The notes beneath the pieces were generated by a model, which ran no database searches, was not told the origin of the DNA, and saw only the letters and a list, made by a program, of their open reading frames with translations. The translations under genes and the position numbers were made by a program. From assembly GCF_026015295.1 (NCBI RefSeq), contig NZ_JAPDUW010000002.1:176397-240396 (forward strand): a stretch of DNA of 64,000 nt, written 5' to 3'. Origin of the DNA: Segatella copri (lineage in GTDB: Bacteria > Bacteroidota > Bacteroidia > Bacteroidales > Bacteroidaceae). Positions 43,299-51,368 of this stretch are shown here, piece by piece (within the stretch, counting starts at the first letter, position 1; every line of letters starts with the position of its first letter).

Positions 43299-43905
43299 TG
43301 TTTTGATTGCATACAACAATGATTGTAATACGGAATTACATCATTTTTTCGAGTCTTGCTCAGATGAAGCGAAACAAGCTTGTTTGGATAACAAGATAAC
43401 ATTTGAGAGCGTATGTCCACCTAACTTAAATGCAGATAAAGTTTGTGGAAAGATGGAGAGTAACTCTCTTTGTGTTATTGTCTCTCATGGCATAAATGGT
43501 GAGATTATCAACGAAAATAACGAAGAAGTCATCTCTATCCATACAACAAACTATAATTTTGCCAACAAAGGACTTTACGCTTTAGCTTGTTATTCAGGTC
43601 TAGATTTAAAAGATGAGTTAATAAGAATTGGAATTAAATTCTTCGTAGGTTACTCAGACTCATGGATGATAGGAACTGACGAAGAGTTATTCTTGAAATG
43701 TGCTCTTCAGGGCTTGAAAGATTTTCTTTCTGGAAAATCTAAGAAGGATGCAAAGGAATGTATGATATCCACATATAAAAATACGATTAAAGATATGCCA
43801 TCTAATTCTTTTGAGGATAACTTTCAAAAGATGCTAATGATAAACAATTTGGAGTCTCTTGTTTTTGAAGGAGAAGATGATTTATTGTTTTCTGATTTAG
43901 CGTAA
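43291..43905 (+). CDS. Caspase/CHAT-like cysteine protease effector
   Basis: 204 residues. The CD-clan dyad is visible: His67 in CVIVSHGINGEI and Cys100 in GLYALACYSGLDL, each after a hydrophobic strand. IKFFVGYSDSWM and GTDEELFLKCALQGL follow, where CHAT/C25-type proteases form their substrate pocket. It overlaps the receiver gene by 8 bp, so its translation is coupled. A role as the killing or signalling effector of the methyltransferase/kinase/receiver system is inferred. No prodomain is present; regulation likely comes from the receiver. Confidence 0.78.
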   Translation: MSSVLIAYNNDCNTELHHFFESCSDEAKQACLDNKITFESVCPPNLNADKVCGKMESNSLCVIVSHGINGEIINENNEEVISIHTTNYNFANKGLYALACYSGLDLKDELIRIGIKFFVGYSDSWMIGTDEELFLKCALQGLKDFLSGKSKKDAKECMISTYKNTIKDMPSNSFEDNFQKMLMINNLESLVFEGEDDLLFSDLA

Positions 43906-43985
43906 AAATACTCCAGTTCGGGATAAGATTTTGTTCATAAAAAAGTTGGTAGTCTTATAAATATTTTGCACCTTTGCAGGTGAAA

Positions 43986-44398
43986 GTGTGTCCTGAGACA
44001 GAATGAAGTCTGATATTGGCTATATTTGATAGATTTCTGTCGTAACTTCTAAAGAGATGGTGGCAGACCCACTGTATTCGGCATGCAGGTGCTGATTGCA
44101 AACCACTTTGTGCTGCTCTGATGGAAACAGATGGGTAGTGAACGACAATTGAAAGCCTTTCGTAAGGTTGGCAAGGTATGTGTCAAGGAGATGAACGCAA
44201 GTGAACCATTGATGAAGCATCGTTAGCAAAAAATTAGTTTTCACACTGGGTGAAGGGATTTGTACCCTATCCACGTCTAGGTTAATAAAGAATATAAACT
44301 AATAAACAAAAGAGTTAAGTACGAAGAGCCGTGTGATGGGAGACTGTCAAGCACGGTTCCGAGAGAAGGGAGGGTGAAATTCTCTCCACTTACTCGAC
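43986..44398 (+). mobile_element. ORF-less group II intron (degenerate)
   Basis: Starts with GTGTG at 43986, a group II 5' consensus. Domain V is perfect and 34 nt long at 44326-44359: GAGCCGTGT pairs with GCACGGTTC (the AGC catalytic triad is present), a second stem carries a GAGA tetraloop, and there is a two-A bulge. A domain VI-like stem (GAGAGAAGGGAGGG...TCTCTCC) follows, ending near ACTTACTCGAC. There is no reverse-transcriptase reading frame between the ends; only about 410 bp remain. It lies 80 bp after the protease gene. Minus-strand ORFs here are by-products. Confidence 0.85.
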
Positions 44399-44610
44399 CG
44401 TTGAATTCTCTTGCTTATTTTGCAACACTAAGATAAGTGAATTCTTCGACAGGACAAAATCTCGGGCAACTTTTTGTTGCTCAGGAACTTAAAAAGTTTA
44501 ATTTATAATAGTGTTGCGGAATTAAGGATAAACTGAATGACCTTGTGAATACTTCTTTGTCTGATGATGTTGCATGCCTTGATATATAAGATACATCGAA
44601 AGGTCGTCCT

Positions 44611-44808
44611 TTGGATAATCAGGTAATGTTATTGATTAAAGAAAAGACTGGCGTAACGAATAGCCGTGCCTTTCAGCAATTGCCTGAAGAAACAAAACGG
44701 TCGGTTTTGATTGAATTGAAGGGTATGAGAGCATCACTTCGCCAATTGGAGAGATTGACCGGAATCGGGAAAAGTATGGCTACTCTGTGTATCGCCTCAC
44801 TTATATGA
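44611..44808 (+). pseudogene. C-terminal fragment of a REP-type (Y1) transposase
   Basis: 65 codons with an apparent TTG start and no ribosome-binding site. The sequence LPEETKRSVLIELKG and SLRQLERLTGIGKSMA is the C-terminal helix-turn-helix typical of IS200-like/REP-associated tyrosine transposases. The catalytic HUH part is missing upstream. An inverted repeat (GCAACACTA/TAGTGTTGC near 44423 and 44509) lies before it. It is a dead fragment. The rest of 44399-44610 has no gene. Confidence 0.6.
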
Positions 44809-44957
44809 GTGGTGTAGTTCCTCCGTTGTCCATTACCAAGGAGGTTCTTTACATCAACAGGGAGTTTGTCAATACGATGATAGACATATACAACGAGTTG
44901 ATGCACTACCCACCTTTCCCTGGTTGGAAAGATGGACTGGAAGAATTATGGAACTGA
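44805..44957 (+). CDS. Possible 50-residue protein upstream of the HEPN-like gene
   Basis: ATG 44805 to TGA 44955-44957. Sequence includes YINREFVNTMIDIYNELM and a Pro/Trp-rich end (YPPFPGWKDGLEELWN). The next gene starts 26 bp downstream. It could be a small antitoxin-like partner or a leftover of the transposase region. Low confidence because no ribosome-binding site is seen. Confidence 0.3.
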   Translation: MSGVVPPLSITKEVLYINREFVNTMIDIYNELMHYPPFPGWKDGLEELWN

Positions 44958-44983
44958 GTTAAGCAGGAAATTCTTTGTAGCCT

Positions 44984-45814
44984 ATGGTAAGGAATCGCTC
45001 AACATACAGGAATTCAACGTTTGATATACCATCGAACCGCAATTTGTGGCTGACATTGGGGCAGTATGACGCTCTGGTCGAATACCAAGAGGTTGCCAGT
45101 AGATATTATCTTGGAACTTTTGATGCTAAGAAAGAATCCTTTGACTCCTTTCTCAGTCGCACTTCTATAGTTACAGGTGTGAGGTTAAATAACATAAGTC
45201 TTGCAAATTTTAGGGAGAAACAAATTCAGGGCTATCTTGTGTTCCCGAATGCAAGTTTCGATGATTTCATTACTGATTTCGTTGATGATGTAAAGTTCTT
45301 AATAGATCCAGCTTTCTCGTTAAGCAAAATAGATGGTTCAAAGTTTGATAAACTTGTGGACGCACTTTTGCAAATTGGGATAAGTCCTTCGATTGAGAAG
45401 TTCAAGAAAGAACTATATGACTATTACAGGTTGTTGCGTAATGACGTGGCGCATAGCTTGAATCAAAACTACGAGAAGGAATATAAAACTCTCGACAAGA
45501 AAGCTATTGCTGCTTTTTATACGACTCTTAGCGAACCAAAGGAAAAATCAAAGTTGTCGTTTGATGATTTCATACTGTGTACAGCAAATATTAAAAATAT
45601 TGCAGATCTTCTGACCATTAGCCTATTACCCAATATTAATTGGGAGCAGTTAGTGCTTAACAACAGGGAGCAACTGATTCCAAAATATGAAAGATTCGTT
45701 CACGGAGGTAGGACTAAAAGACTCCAAACTTACGTGTTAAACTGCATAAGAACACTTTACGGATACACACTCGATGAATTGACGATAAACAATATAATCG
45801 ACTCATTAGAATAG
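44984..45814 (+). CDS. HEPN-like ribonuclease
   Basis: 276 residues, helical. The segment ELYDYYRLLRNDVAHSLN contains RNDVAH near residues 152-157, matching the Rx4H catalytic motif of HEPN RNases. The preceding helices (FDKLVDALLQIGISPSIEKF) and the following ones fit the four-helix HEPN bundle. Its last five codons overlap the 5' acceptor strand of a tRNA-like RNA (45800-45899), which is unusual. A REase-like protein follows after that RNA. HEPN proteins of this type cleave RNA, often tRNA, in abortive infection or TA systems. The tRNA-like RNA may be its guide, target or neutraliser. Confidence 0.7.
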   Translation: MVRNRSTYRNSTFDIPSNRNLWLTLGQYDALVEYQEVASRYYLGTFDAKKESFDSFLSRTSIVTGVRLNNISLANFREKQIQGYLVFPNASFDDFITDFVDDVKFLIDPAFSLSKIDGSKFDKLVDALLQIGISPSIEKFKKELYDYYRLLRNDVAHSLNQNYEKEYKTLDKKAIAAFYTTLSEPKEKSKLSFDDFILCTANIKNIADLLTISLLPNINWEQLVLNNREQLIPKYERFVHGGRTKRLQTYVLNCIRTLYGYTLDELTINNIIDSLE

Positions 45815-45899
45815 ATGGTAGTTCATCCCCCTTCAGGATAGGCACATAATCGTGGCTATGCTGAAGGGGAAGGCAGAAGTTCGAATCTTCTATGAGTCA
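45800..45899 (+). ncRNA. tRNA-like RNA with lengthened anticodon arm
   Basis: A complete cloverleaf is visible. The 7-bp acceptor is GACTCAT (45800-45806) with ATGAGTC (45892-45898). Position 8-9 is TA. The D arm is GAAT/GTTC with loop AGATGGTA containing the G18G19 pair, and position 26 is A. The T arm is AGAAG/CTTCT with a seven-base loop TTCGAAT, and the variable region AGGC and discriminator A45899 are as expected. Instead of a 7-nt anticodon loop, the anticodon stem TCCCC/GGGGA (45826-45830, 45866-45870) continues through 35 nt as a long imperfect hairpin with loop ATAATC. No anticodon and no CCA are encoded. The 5' end overlaps the HEPN stop codon; the next gene begins 17 bp later. Confidence 0.8.
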
Positions 45900-45915
45900 C
45901 TTATAGTTTAATAAA

Positions 45916-48900
45916 ATGGAAGAACCTATAGAAAATAATACGCAGGAGCGTGAAGATGACCTGTTAACGGAGCAGCAGGACATTTTCTCTTATTATCGTC
46001 GTCTTAGGAGTAATCTCTTCTCAGATACGGAAGTTGTGTATGAGACTAAACTAACTCCTGAACTCTTCGACCTGAAATTGCAACAGCTCTCGCAGGACAA
46101 GAAACAGTCGGAGTTTGAGAACTTTGTCTTGGTGCTGGCCGCACGTCTGGTGACACCCAACATTAAGCCACAGACCGGCCCTGATGGTGGTGGTGATGGT
46201 AAGGTGGATGGCGAGACATATCCTGTTGACAAAGCAATATCTGACAGGTGGTGGGTGTCTGAAGGAAGTACTGGTGACCAAAAATGGGCGATAGCTATTA
46301 GTGTTCAGAAAAACTGGAAAAGTAAGATAGAGGGTGATGTCCAGAAAGCAGTAGAGACTGGCCGTGGCTATACGAAGGTGATATTCTTCTCTAACCAGAA
46401 AATCAAATCAAGTACACGTCAAGAGGTAGAGGATGAACTGTCAAAGCAGTATGGTGTGGCAGTTAGTATCTTTGACGGCAAGTGGTGTTCGTTTGCCGTA
46501 TTTGAACAAGACTGTTATGATGTTGCAACCGATAAGCTGAATTTTTCCGAAGAATATAGGAGAAAGACCATCAAGGAAGGCTCCCACGATAAGCGCAGGA
46601 AAGAAGAACTGGAGCAGTTGGAGAACGATTTGTTGTCACGACAAGTAGAAAGCCTTGATACTGACTATATTGACGATTTGCTCCAGACCTGCATATTAAG
46701 CAGAGGGTTGGAACGTCCACGAATGGAGACCGAAGGACGCTTCAACCGTGCGCAGCGAGAAGCAGAGGCACATGGTTCACCTGTGCAGCGGTTCAATATA
46801 ACCTATAATCATGCTTGGACATCGTTTTTCTGGTTCCACGATGTGAATGCCATGTATGCAGATTATCTGAAGTTAAAGGAATTCACAAAGACGCACACAA
46901 CTGTGCATACTATAGAACTGATGACCAATATCCTCACGAATTTGGAAAATGCGGCGGGCGTTGGCTTATTCGATTCCGAAAAGTTTTGTGAGGAAGTTAA
47001 GGATTTAAAGACGATAAAGGAGCGAGAAGATCTTTCGCAGGCGAGCCGTCTGTTTCTTGAACTTTTCTTCACAGAACATAGGTTACTCCAATTGTTACAC
47101 TATACGCAAGACCCAACGTCAGAGTTAAAGAAACTGTCAGAGTTGATTGAGGCATGTGCCAACTATCCAGACATTAGTTTTAATGCTCAGATAACTATCG
47201 TAGAGATAATGGGACGAGTTATAGATGACAACGATGAATATGAGAAGCTTATCGACAAGATTTCTGAGATTTCGTCTCAGCGCAAATCAGAGGTTGAGGG
47301 TGCCTTAATACATTTCAATCGTGCACAGACCTTGATAGACAAACAACAATACAAGCCTGTGGTGAAACATTTAGGGCACTGTGTACAGGCATTTCAGAAA
47401 GAAGGCTATGAGTCCGAACTGGTTAAAACATACGGCTATATGGGCATAGCTCTTTATAATCTTGAACTTCCATATAGTGGAAAGGCATATCTAGTTAAGG
47501 CAGCGTCGATACTCGTCAAGGAGTTTTTTACTAAGGGATCTATCAGCCACCTGCTGCTTACTGTGCTGTGGAAATTGTGCGAAATAGAGCTGATGACAGG
47601 TCGTCTGGTGATGTATCTCAACTGGCGTGAACTGCTATTTGTCATTGCCCATAATGGTCAAGAAATAGAGAGTAAAGAATTTGTTGAAAGAGATGTGCTG
47701 TTCGATGGAGGTTGGGCTTGTCATTTTGCGGCAGCAGACCTTACGAGAGAAACTATTTGCATCTTGCCTGATATTTTTGCACGTTGCGATATGCCCATTT
47801 CAGAAAACTATCTGAAGTATGCTTTAGGGTACGAAGACTCTGTGGATGAGCAGTATATTCATCTTGTCAATGATGATTGGAATAGTTTGCTTAGGCAGCA
47901 ACCTATACACAAGCAGTTCCTAAACTCTCTAAATATAGCGGAAGAAGGGCAGACTTCTATTAGCACCCTGGCAAAGGGCTGTCGTTTCACTGTAAGTTAT
48001 GAGAATTCAGTTAGGAACCAAATGGTTGCTGAGACATTTTTAGCAACTGTGGAAACACTGCTTGCCACTTTTGACACACTGGAACTTGTGGTGATGAGCC
48101 AGGAGATTCAGGTGGAAATTGTCTTAACTGATGGACAATCAGAACTGGAAAGAGGAGAAAACGGAACAAAATATGTGTTCAAAGTGAACCACGACTCTCT
48201 TGATGGAGAAACATATTGGCGTTGCTTTGCCTTCTTTATGGCATGTTTCATGTCCATTAATGCAGTATCAAACACAGATGTTGGAGAGTTGGTGGCTCAG
48301 CGACACGAAAAAGAAAAGTTGATGGACAGGGTGACTGCTATGATGGAACTGAACAACTCAGTGTATAATGTGCTTGGCGATAAGTTCAAGTATTCTGTTC
48401 GTCAATGGCAAAATGCAAATGACAGATCCTATGTTTGTAAGTCTGATGCAATGGGTGAAGCCTATACAGATCAGAACTCACATACAGAACAGTGTGGTGT
48501 ACAGACTTTTTGCATCTCGAGCACTATGGAATGGTTGGAAGAAGCAGGATGGACGGGTGTGTGCTTCATGTACGACCGATGGTTCGCTGCTCCACCTATA
48601 GTGGGCCTGGCATTCAAGAACTTGGAGGCTGGCAGAAAAATCATCCATGAATGGAAAGAAAAAATAGCAAAGGGTGAACCAAGTATAGAACTGCATCTGA
48701 TAAGAGGCATTGACAAGTCGCATCCCTCATGGTATAGAGCTTGTGTTACTCCAGAGATACCTTTTGATAAGATTACAGAAGGTCGATATGTCGCTGTGAT
48801 GTGTCGGAAGCGTACGATGACTCCAAACGACACATCGAATCTGGACAATTTTGAGCGGATATATTCTCGGTTCGGTAAGTGCCAGCTTGTAGCAGTTGAA

Positions 48901-49131
48901 ATTGACGACCAGATGCATGTAAATATGAACACCGGTTTTAGCGAGGCCATTGAGCTTAAAAAGGTTATCATTACCGATGCATGGAAAGTATCGGCCCAAG
49001 AACCTACGAGGAACGCATTGGAGTGGGATGATGACCCCATCATTCCAGAATCGGAGAAAACGACAGCCCCTGTCATTGAATTATTGAAAAACTTGCGTGA
49101 AGTTCATAATAAGACAGGGGAGGGTAATTAG
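45916..49131 (+). CDS. Large protein: REase-like domain plus helical repeats
   Basis: 1071 residues. Near residues 67-135 there is a Mrr-like PD-(D/E)xK pattern: GPDGGGDGKVD (Asp90-Asp98), then WAIAISVQKNWK with the motif Lys near 132. Residues about 220-700 are alpha-helical, TPR-like, including FNRAQTLIDKQQYKPVVKHL and YGYMGIALYNLELPYSGKAY. The C-terminal 350 residues form an undefined alpha/beta domain. It begins 17 bp after the tRNA-like RNA and is followed 17 bp later by a small gene. A nuclease effector with a helical sensor is a reasonable guess; I do not recognise a named family. Confidence 0.7.
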   Translation: MEEPIENNTQEREDDLLTEQQDIFSYYRRLRSNLFSDTEVVYETKLTPELFDLKLQQLSQDKKQSEFENFVLVLAARLVTPNIKPQTGPDGGGDGKVDGETYPVDKAISDRWWVSEGSTGDQKWAIAISVQKNWKSKIEGDVQKAVETGRGYTKVIFFSNQKIKSSTRQEVEDELSKQYGVAVSIFDGKWCSFAVFEQDCYDVATDKLNFSEEYRRKTIKEGSHDKRRKEELEQLENDLLSRQVESLDTDYIDDLLQTCILSRGLERPRMETEGRFNRAQREAEAHGSPVQRFNITYNHAWTSFFWFHDVNAMYADYLKLKEFTKTHTTVHTIELMTNILTNLENAAGVGLFDSEKFCEEVKDLKTIKEREDLSQASRLFLELFFTEHRLLQLLHYTQDPTSELKKLSELIEACANYPDISFNAQITIVEIMGRVIDDNDEYEKLIDKISEISSQRKSEVEGALIHFNRAQTLIDKQQYKPVVKHLGHCVQAFQKEGYESELVKTYGYMGIALYNLELPYSGKAYLVKAASILVKEFFTKGSISHLLLTVLWKLCEIELMTGRLVMYLNWRELLFVIAHNGQEIESKEFVERDVLFDGGWACHFAAADLTRETICILPDIFARCDMPISENYLKYALGYEDSVDEQYIHLVNDDWNSLLRQQPIHKQFLNSLNIAEEGQTSISTLAKGCRFTVSYENSVRNQMVAETFLATVETLLATFDTLELVVMSQEIQVEIVLTDGQSELERGENGTKYVFKVNHDSLDGETYWRCFAFFMACFMSINAVSNTDVGELVAQRHEKEKLMDRVTAMMELNNSVYNVLGDKFKYSVRQWQNANDRSYVCKSDAMGEAYTDQNSHTEQCGVQTFCISSTMEWLEEAGWTGVCFMYDRWFAAPPIVGLAFKNLEAGRKIIHEWKEKIAKGEPSIELHLIRGIDKSHPSWYRACVTPEIPFDKITEGRYVAVMCRKRTMTPNDTSNLDNFERIYSRFGKCQLVAVEIDDQMHVNMNTGFSEAIELKKVIITDAWKVSAQEPTRNALEWDDDPIIPESEKTTAPVIELLKNLREVHNKTGEGN

Positions 49132-49148
49132 TTAGGAGATGAACGATT

Positions 49149-49520
49149 ATGAAAACCTGTTTAGGAAAGAAGAAAACAAATTCGTTTGCGGATGTGCTGA
49201 AGGGCAGAAGGACGGTAATGACTGATTTTGTAAGCTACGCCACAAGCAGGTACTGTCCTGATGAAGAACAGACAAAACTACTTGCAGAGTTCCACAAGCA
49301 TGTGTGGAAGGATTGCAAGATAGAAACTGTTGGGCAACTGACCGAATATGAGAACCTATATCTGCAGTATTCTGAAAAGTTTGACTTTGTCTATGATACA
49401 GAGGTCGATGAGTTTGGATTTGTGGATATGAATGATGGTAAAGCGTGCTTACTCTCCAAAGGAAGGTTTGAACAGTTATCAAAGAATCTGAGTACAAGCG
49501 AATTTGCAACGAAAAGCTGA
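49149..49520 (+). CDS. Small protein downstream of the REase-TPR gene (123 aa)
   Basis: 123 residues. A basic start (KTCLGKKKTNSFADVLKGRR) is followed by a helical middle and acidic strands (FDFVYDTEVDEFGFVDMND). It starts 17 bp after the REase-TPR stop and is presumably in its operon as an accessory or immunity-type partner. No family recognised. Confidence 0.5.
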   Translation: MKTCLGKKKTNSFADVLKGRRTVMTDFVSYATSRYCPDEEQTKLLAEFHKHVWKDCKIETVGQLTEYENLYLQYSEKFDFVYDTEVDEFGFVDMNDGKACLLSKGRFEQLSKNLSTSEFATKS

Positions 49521-49676
49521 GAGTATGGGCTTTCGGACTTGGAAATTGTGGTCTTACTTAGTTTTCTTGCGGATATACTAACCTCGGCTACCAGAACCGT
49601 CGTTCTGACCATCTTGCCGCAATGTGGCAGATTGTCAACTGGGATGTTGTTGAACAACGGAATAATTAATAAATAC

Positions 49677-50222
49677 ATGGAACAGCAAGAGAAAATCTCA
49701 ATGGAAGATATAGATAAAATAGAGAAGATATTTAATGTAGAATATTCTGATACTGTTAAGTATGCAGTACGTTATGGTTACAATTATCGAATAGAGGCAG
49801 AGCAGAAGCATAATTCCTATTCCCATGCTTGTTTACCAGATACATCTGCAATTCTTCTATGGCTTGGTCAAAAAGTAATTGACGGAGTTATATGGGATTT
49901 ATTCAAAGTAGCTGCAAAAAAGCTTTATGAGAAGTTTGTCAAGTCCAATAGTTATCTTTCGGAAAAACTCAGTAAGTTCCTGTCAGATGAACAAGACCTC
50001 AAAAGATTCTATACTTACGTAAAAGAATTCAATGAGCAGAACATGACCGTAACAGAGGAACAGTTCAAATATATTCGAGAAGAAATAATTGCAGATTTCT
50101 TTGGAAAGGAATGTGGAAAGATATATGAGCAAGAACATCGCCTACCTACAATCCAAGAATATATGAGGATTAACCGTGAGGCTTTAGTTCATGCAGATAA
50201 ACTTATGGTGCTTCTGAATTAG
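49677..50222 (+). CDS. Hypothetical protein (181 aa), helical
   Basis: 181 residues from ATG 49677. A 46-codon upstream extension in the same frame begins in unrelated hydrophobic sequence and is rejected. The N terminus is KISMEDIDKIEKIFNVEY, the middle has a hydrophobic segment AILLWLGQKVIDGVIWDLF, and the C-terminal half is helical (RFYTYVKEFNEQ). It could be a membrane-associated effector. No known domain recognised; context suggests an accessory gene of the island. Confidence 0.5.
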   Translation: MEQQEKISMEDIDKIEKIFNVEYSDTVKYAVRYGYNYRIEAEQKHNSYSHACLPDTSAILLWLGQKVIDGVIWDLFKVAAKKLYEKFVKSNSYLSEKLSKFLSDEQDLKRFYTYVKEFNEQNMTVTEEQFKYIREEIIADFFGKECGKIYEQEHRLPTIQEYMRINREALVHADKLMVLLN

Positions 50223-50295
50223 GGCGTTAAATTCTGCGGTAACCATCTATTTCTCCACATTGCCCACTAAAGAATAAGTAAGTGGATAAACTCAA

Positions 50296-50316
50296 CGGCG
50301 AGTTACAGGCTCGCCG
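50296..50316 (+). terminator. GC-rich hairpin
   Basis: CGGCGAG pairs with CTCGCCG across a 7-nt loop, about 75 bp after the 181-residue gene. There is no clean T-run. The rest of 50223-50515 shows no gene or promoter. Confidence 0.45.
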
Positions 50317-50515
50317 CCGCTAGATTTCTTTAGAGGTTTCTTTGACATGGTAGTGGCGGGAAGACAAGATTATCCTGACATGACGAAGGCTCTCTTATGT
50401 TAATCATAGGTAAAAATCGAAAAAGTTCAATTCTTGGAAATATGCTTTACCCAGTAAACACTGGAGGCAGAGCTATATTGCCATAGGGGTTGGATGCTTA
50501 CTTTAAATATACAGA

Positions 50516-51004
50516 ATGAATAATATCTCAGATTGGATTATTCCAATATCTTCATCATTGGTAACAATTATTGTTACAGTAATGACTTGTAAATGGCAAT
50601 TACGAACCGAGTTAAGAAAAATATCGGAGAATTATGTCTCCGATAAGAAGTATAAAGCATACTATAATGCGGTGAATATGTTTTATTCAATTATGTCAGA
50701 AATTAAAAATAAGGGAGCAATAGTCGGTCCTTCTGATAGATTTCAAGAAATGTTGAAAGTAAAAGAAGACCTCTTTGTTTATGGTTCGGACAAAGCTTTT
50801 AGGGCTTTTACTGAGTTTCTTTGCAATAGTTCTCAAAATCAGCCTAATCAAGATTACATTGAGTATTTCTTGAATTTTATGTTGATTGTAAGAAAAGAAA
50901 TCTCTGGAGGAAAAAGTAAATTAACAACTGATGATATTCTGCTGAATATTATGCAAAGTCATGAAGAACTTCGTAAATATCAAGTTTTTTGTGGCTTTAA
51001 ATAA
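50516..51004 (+). CDS. Single-pass membrane protein (162 aa)
   Basis: 162 residues. The N-terminal membrane segment is at about 6-25 (WIIPISSSLVTIIVTVMTC), followed by a long helical cytoplasmic part (QLRTELRKISENYVSDKKY, then KVKEDLFVYGSDKAF). N-terminal TM plus helical tail is common among small defence effectors, but there is no named domain. It is the last island gene before the conjugative element; the next 340 bp contain no gene. Confidence 0.5.
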   Translation: MNNISDWIIPISSSLVTIIVTVMTCKWQLRTELRKISENYVSDKKYKAYYNAVNMFYSIMSEIKNKGAIVGPSDRFQEMLKVKEDLFVYGSDKAFRAFTEFLCNSSQNQPNQDYIEYFLNFMLIVRKEISGGKSKLTTDDILLNIMQSHEELRKYQVFCGFK

Positions 51005-51368
51005 AATGTTATCTCATAGAAAGTACATATAAAAAGTGTTTGAGAGAAGAATGAGGAAAGTTTACTGGTTATCAGTTACTTTCCTCATTTTGGTTAAAAG
51101 TGGCGAGGACAGACGAAGACGGGAATACGACAAGATGAGACAGAGGAACGTTACCTATCCGTAACCTATACCCCAAATGAGGAATGTTAAGGTTCGGAAG
51201 AATGAGGAAGGTTACGAATTGAATTTGAATACTCTGATTTATAGTGAGTTACTGATGAGTAACGTAAGATTTTTGGTTACGAACCAAATTTGCCGTGTTC
51301 TGCCGTGAAATGCGTAGCAAGAAAAGACTCTTCATGTATTAATTTTGAACGCAAAAAAGAATGACGTT

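Noticed and set aside
39500..43905. Type II restriction-modification system
   Set aside because: No PD-(D/E)xK, HNH or other nuclease motif is found in the three genes after the methyltransferase.
44020..44274. Minus-strand ORF of 84 residues
   Set aside because: It lies within the group II intron structure and has no ribosome-binding site or codon pattern of a gene.
45800..45899. Ordinary functional tRNA gene
   Set aside because: No 7-nt anticodon loop exists; the stem continues for about 20 bp, so it cannot decode. A small spliced insert is unlikely because the extra sequence pairs with itself and the stem end.
49539..49676. N-terminal extension of the 181-residue protein
   Set aside because: The extension lacks a ribosome-binding site and reads as unrelated hydrophobic sequence; ATG 49677 gives a coherent start.
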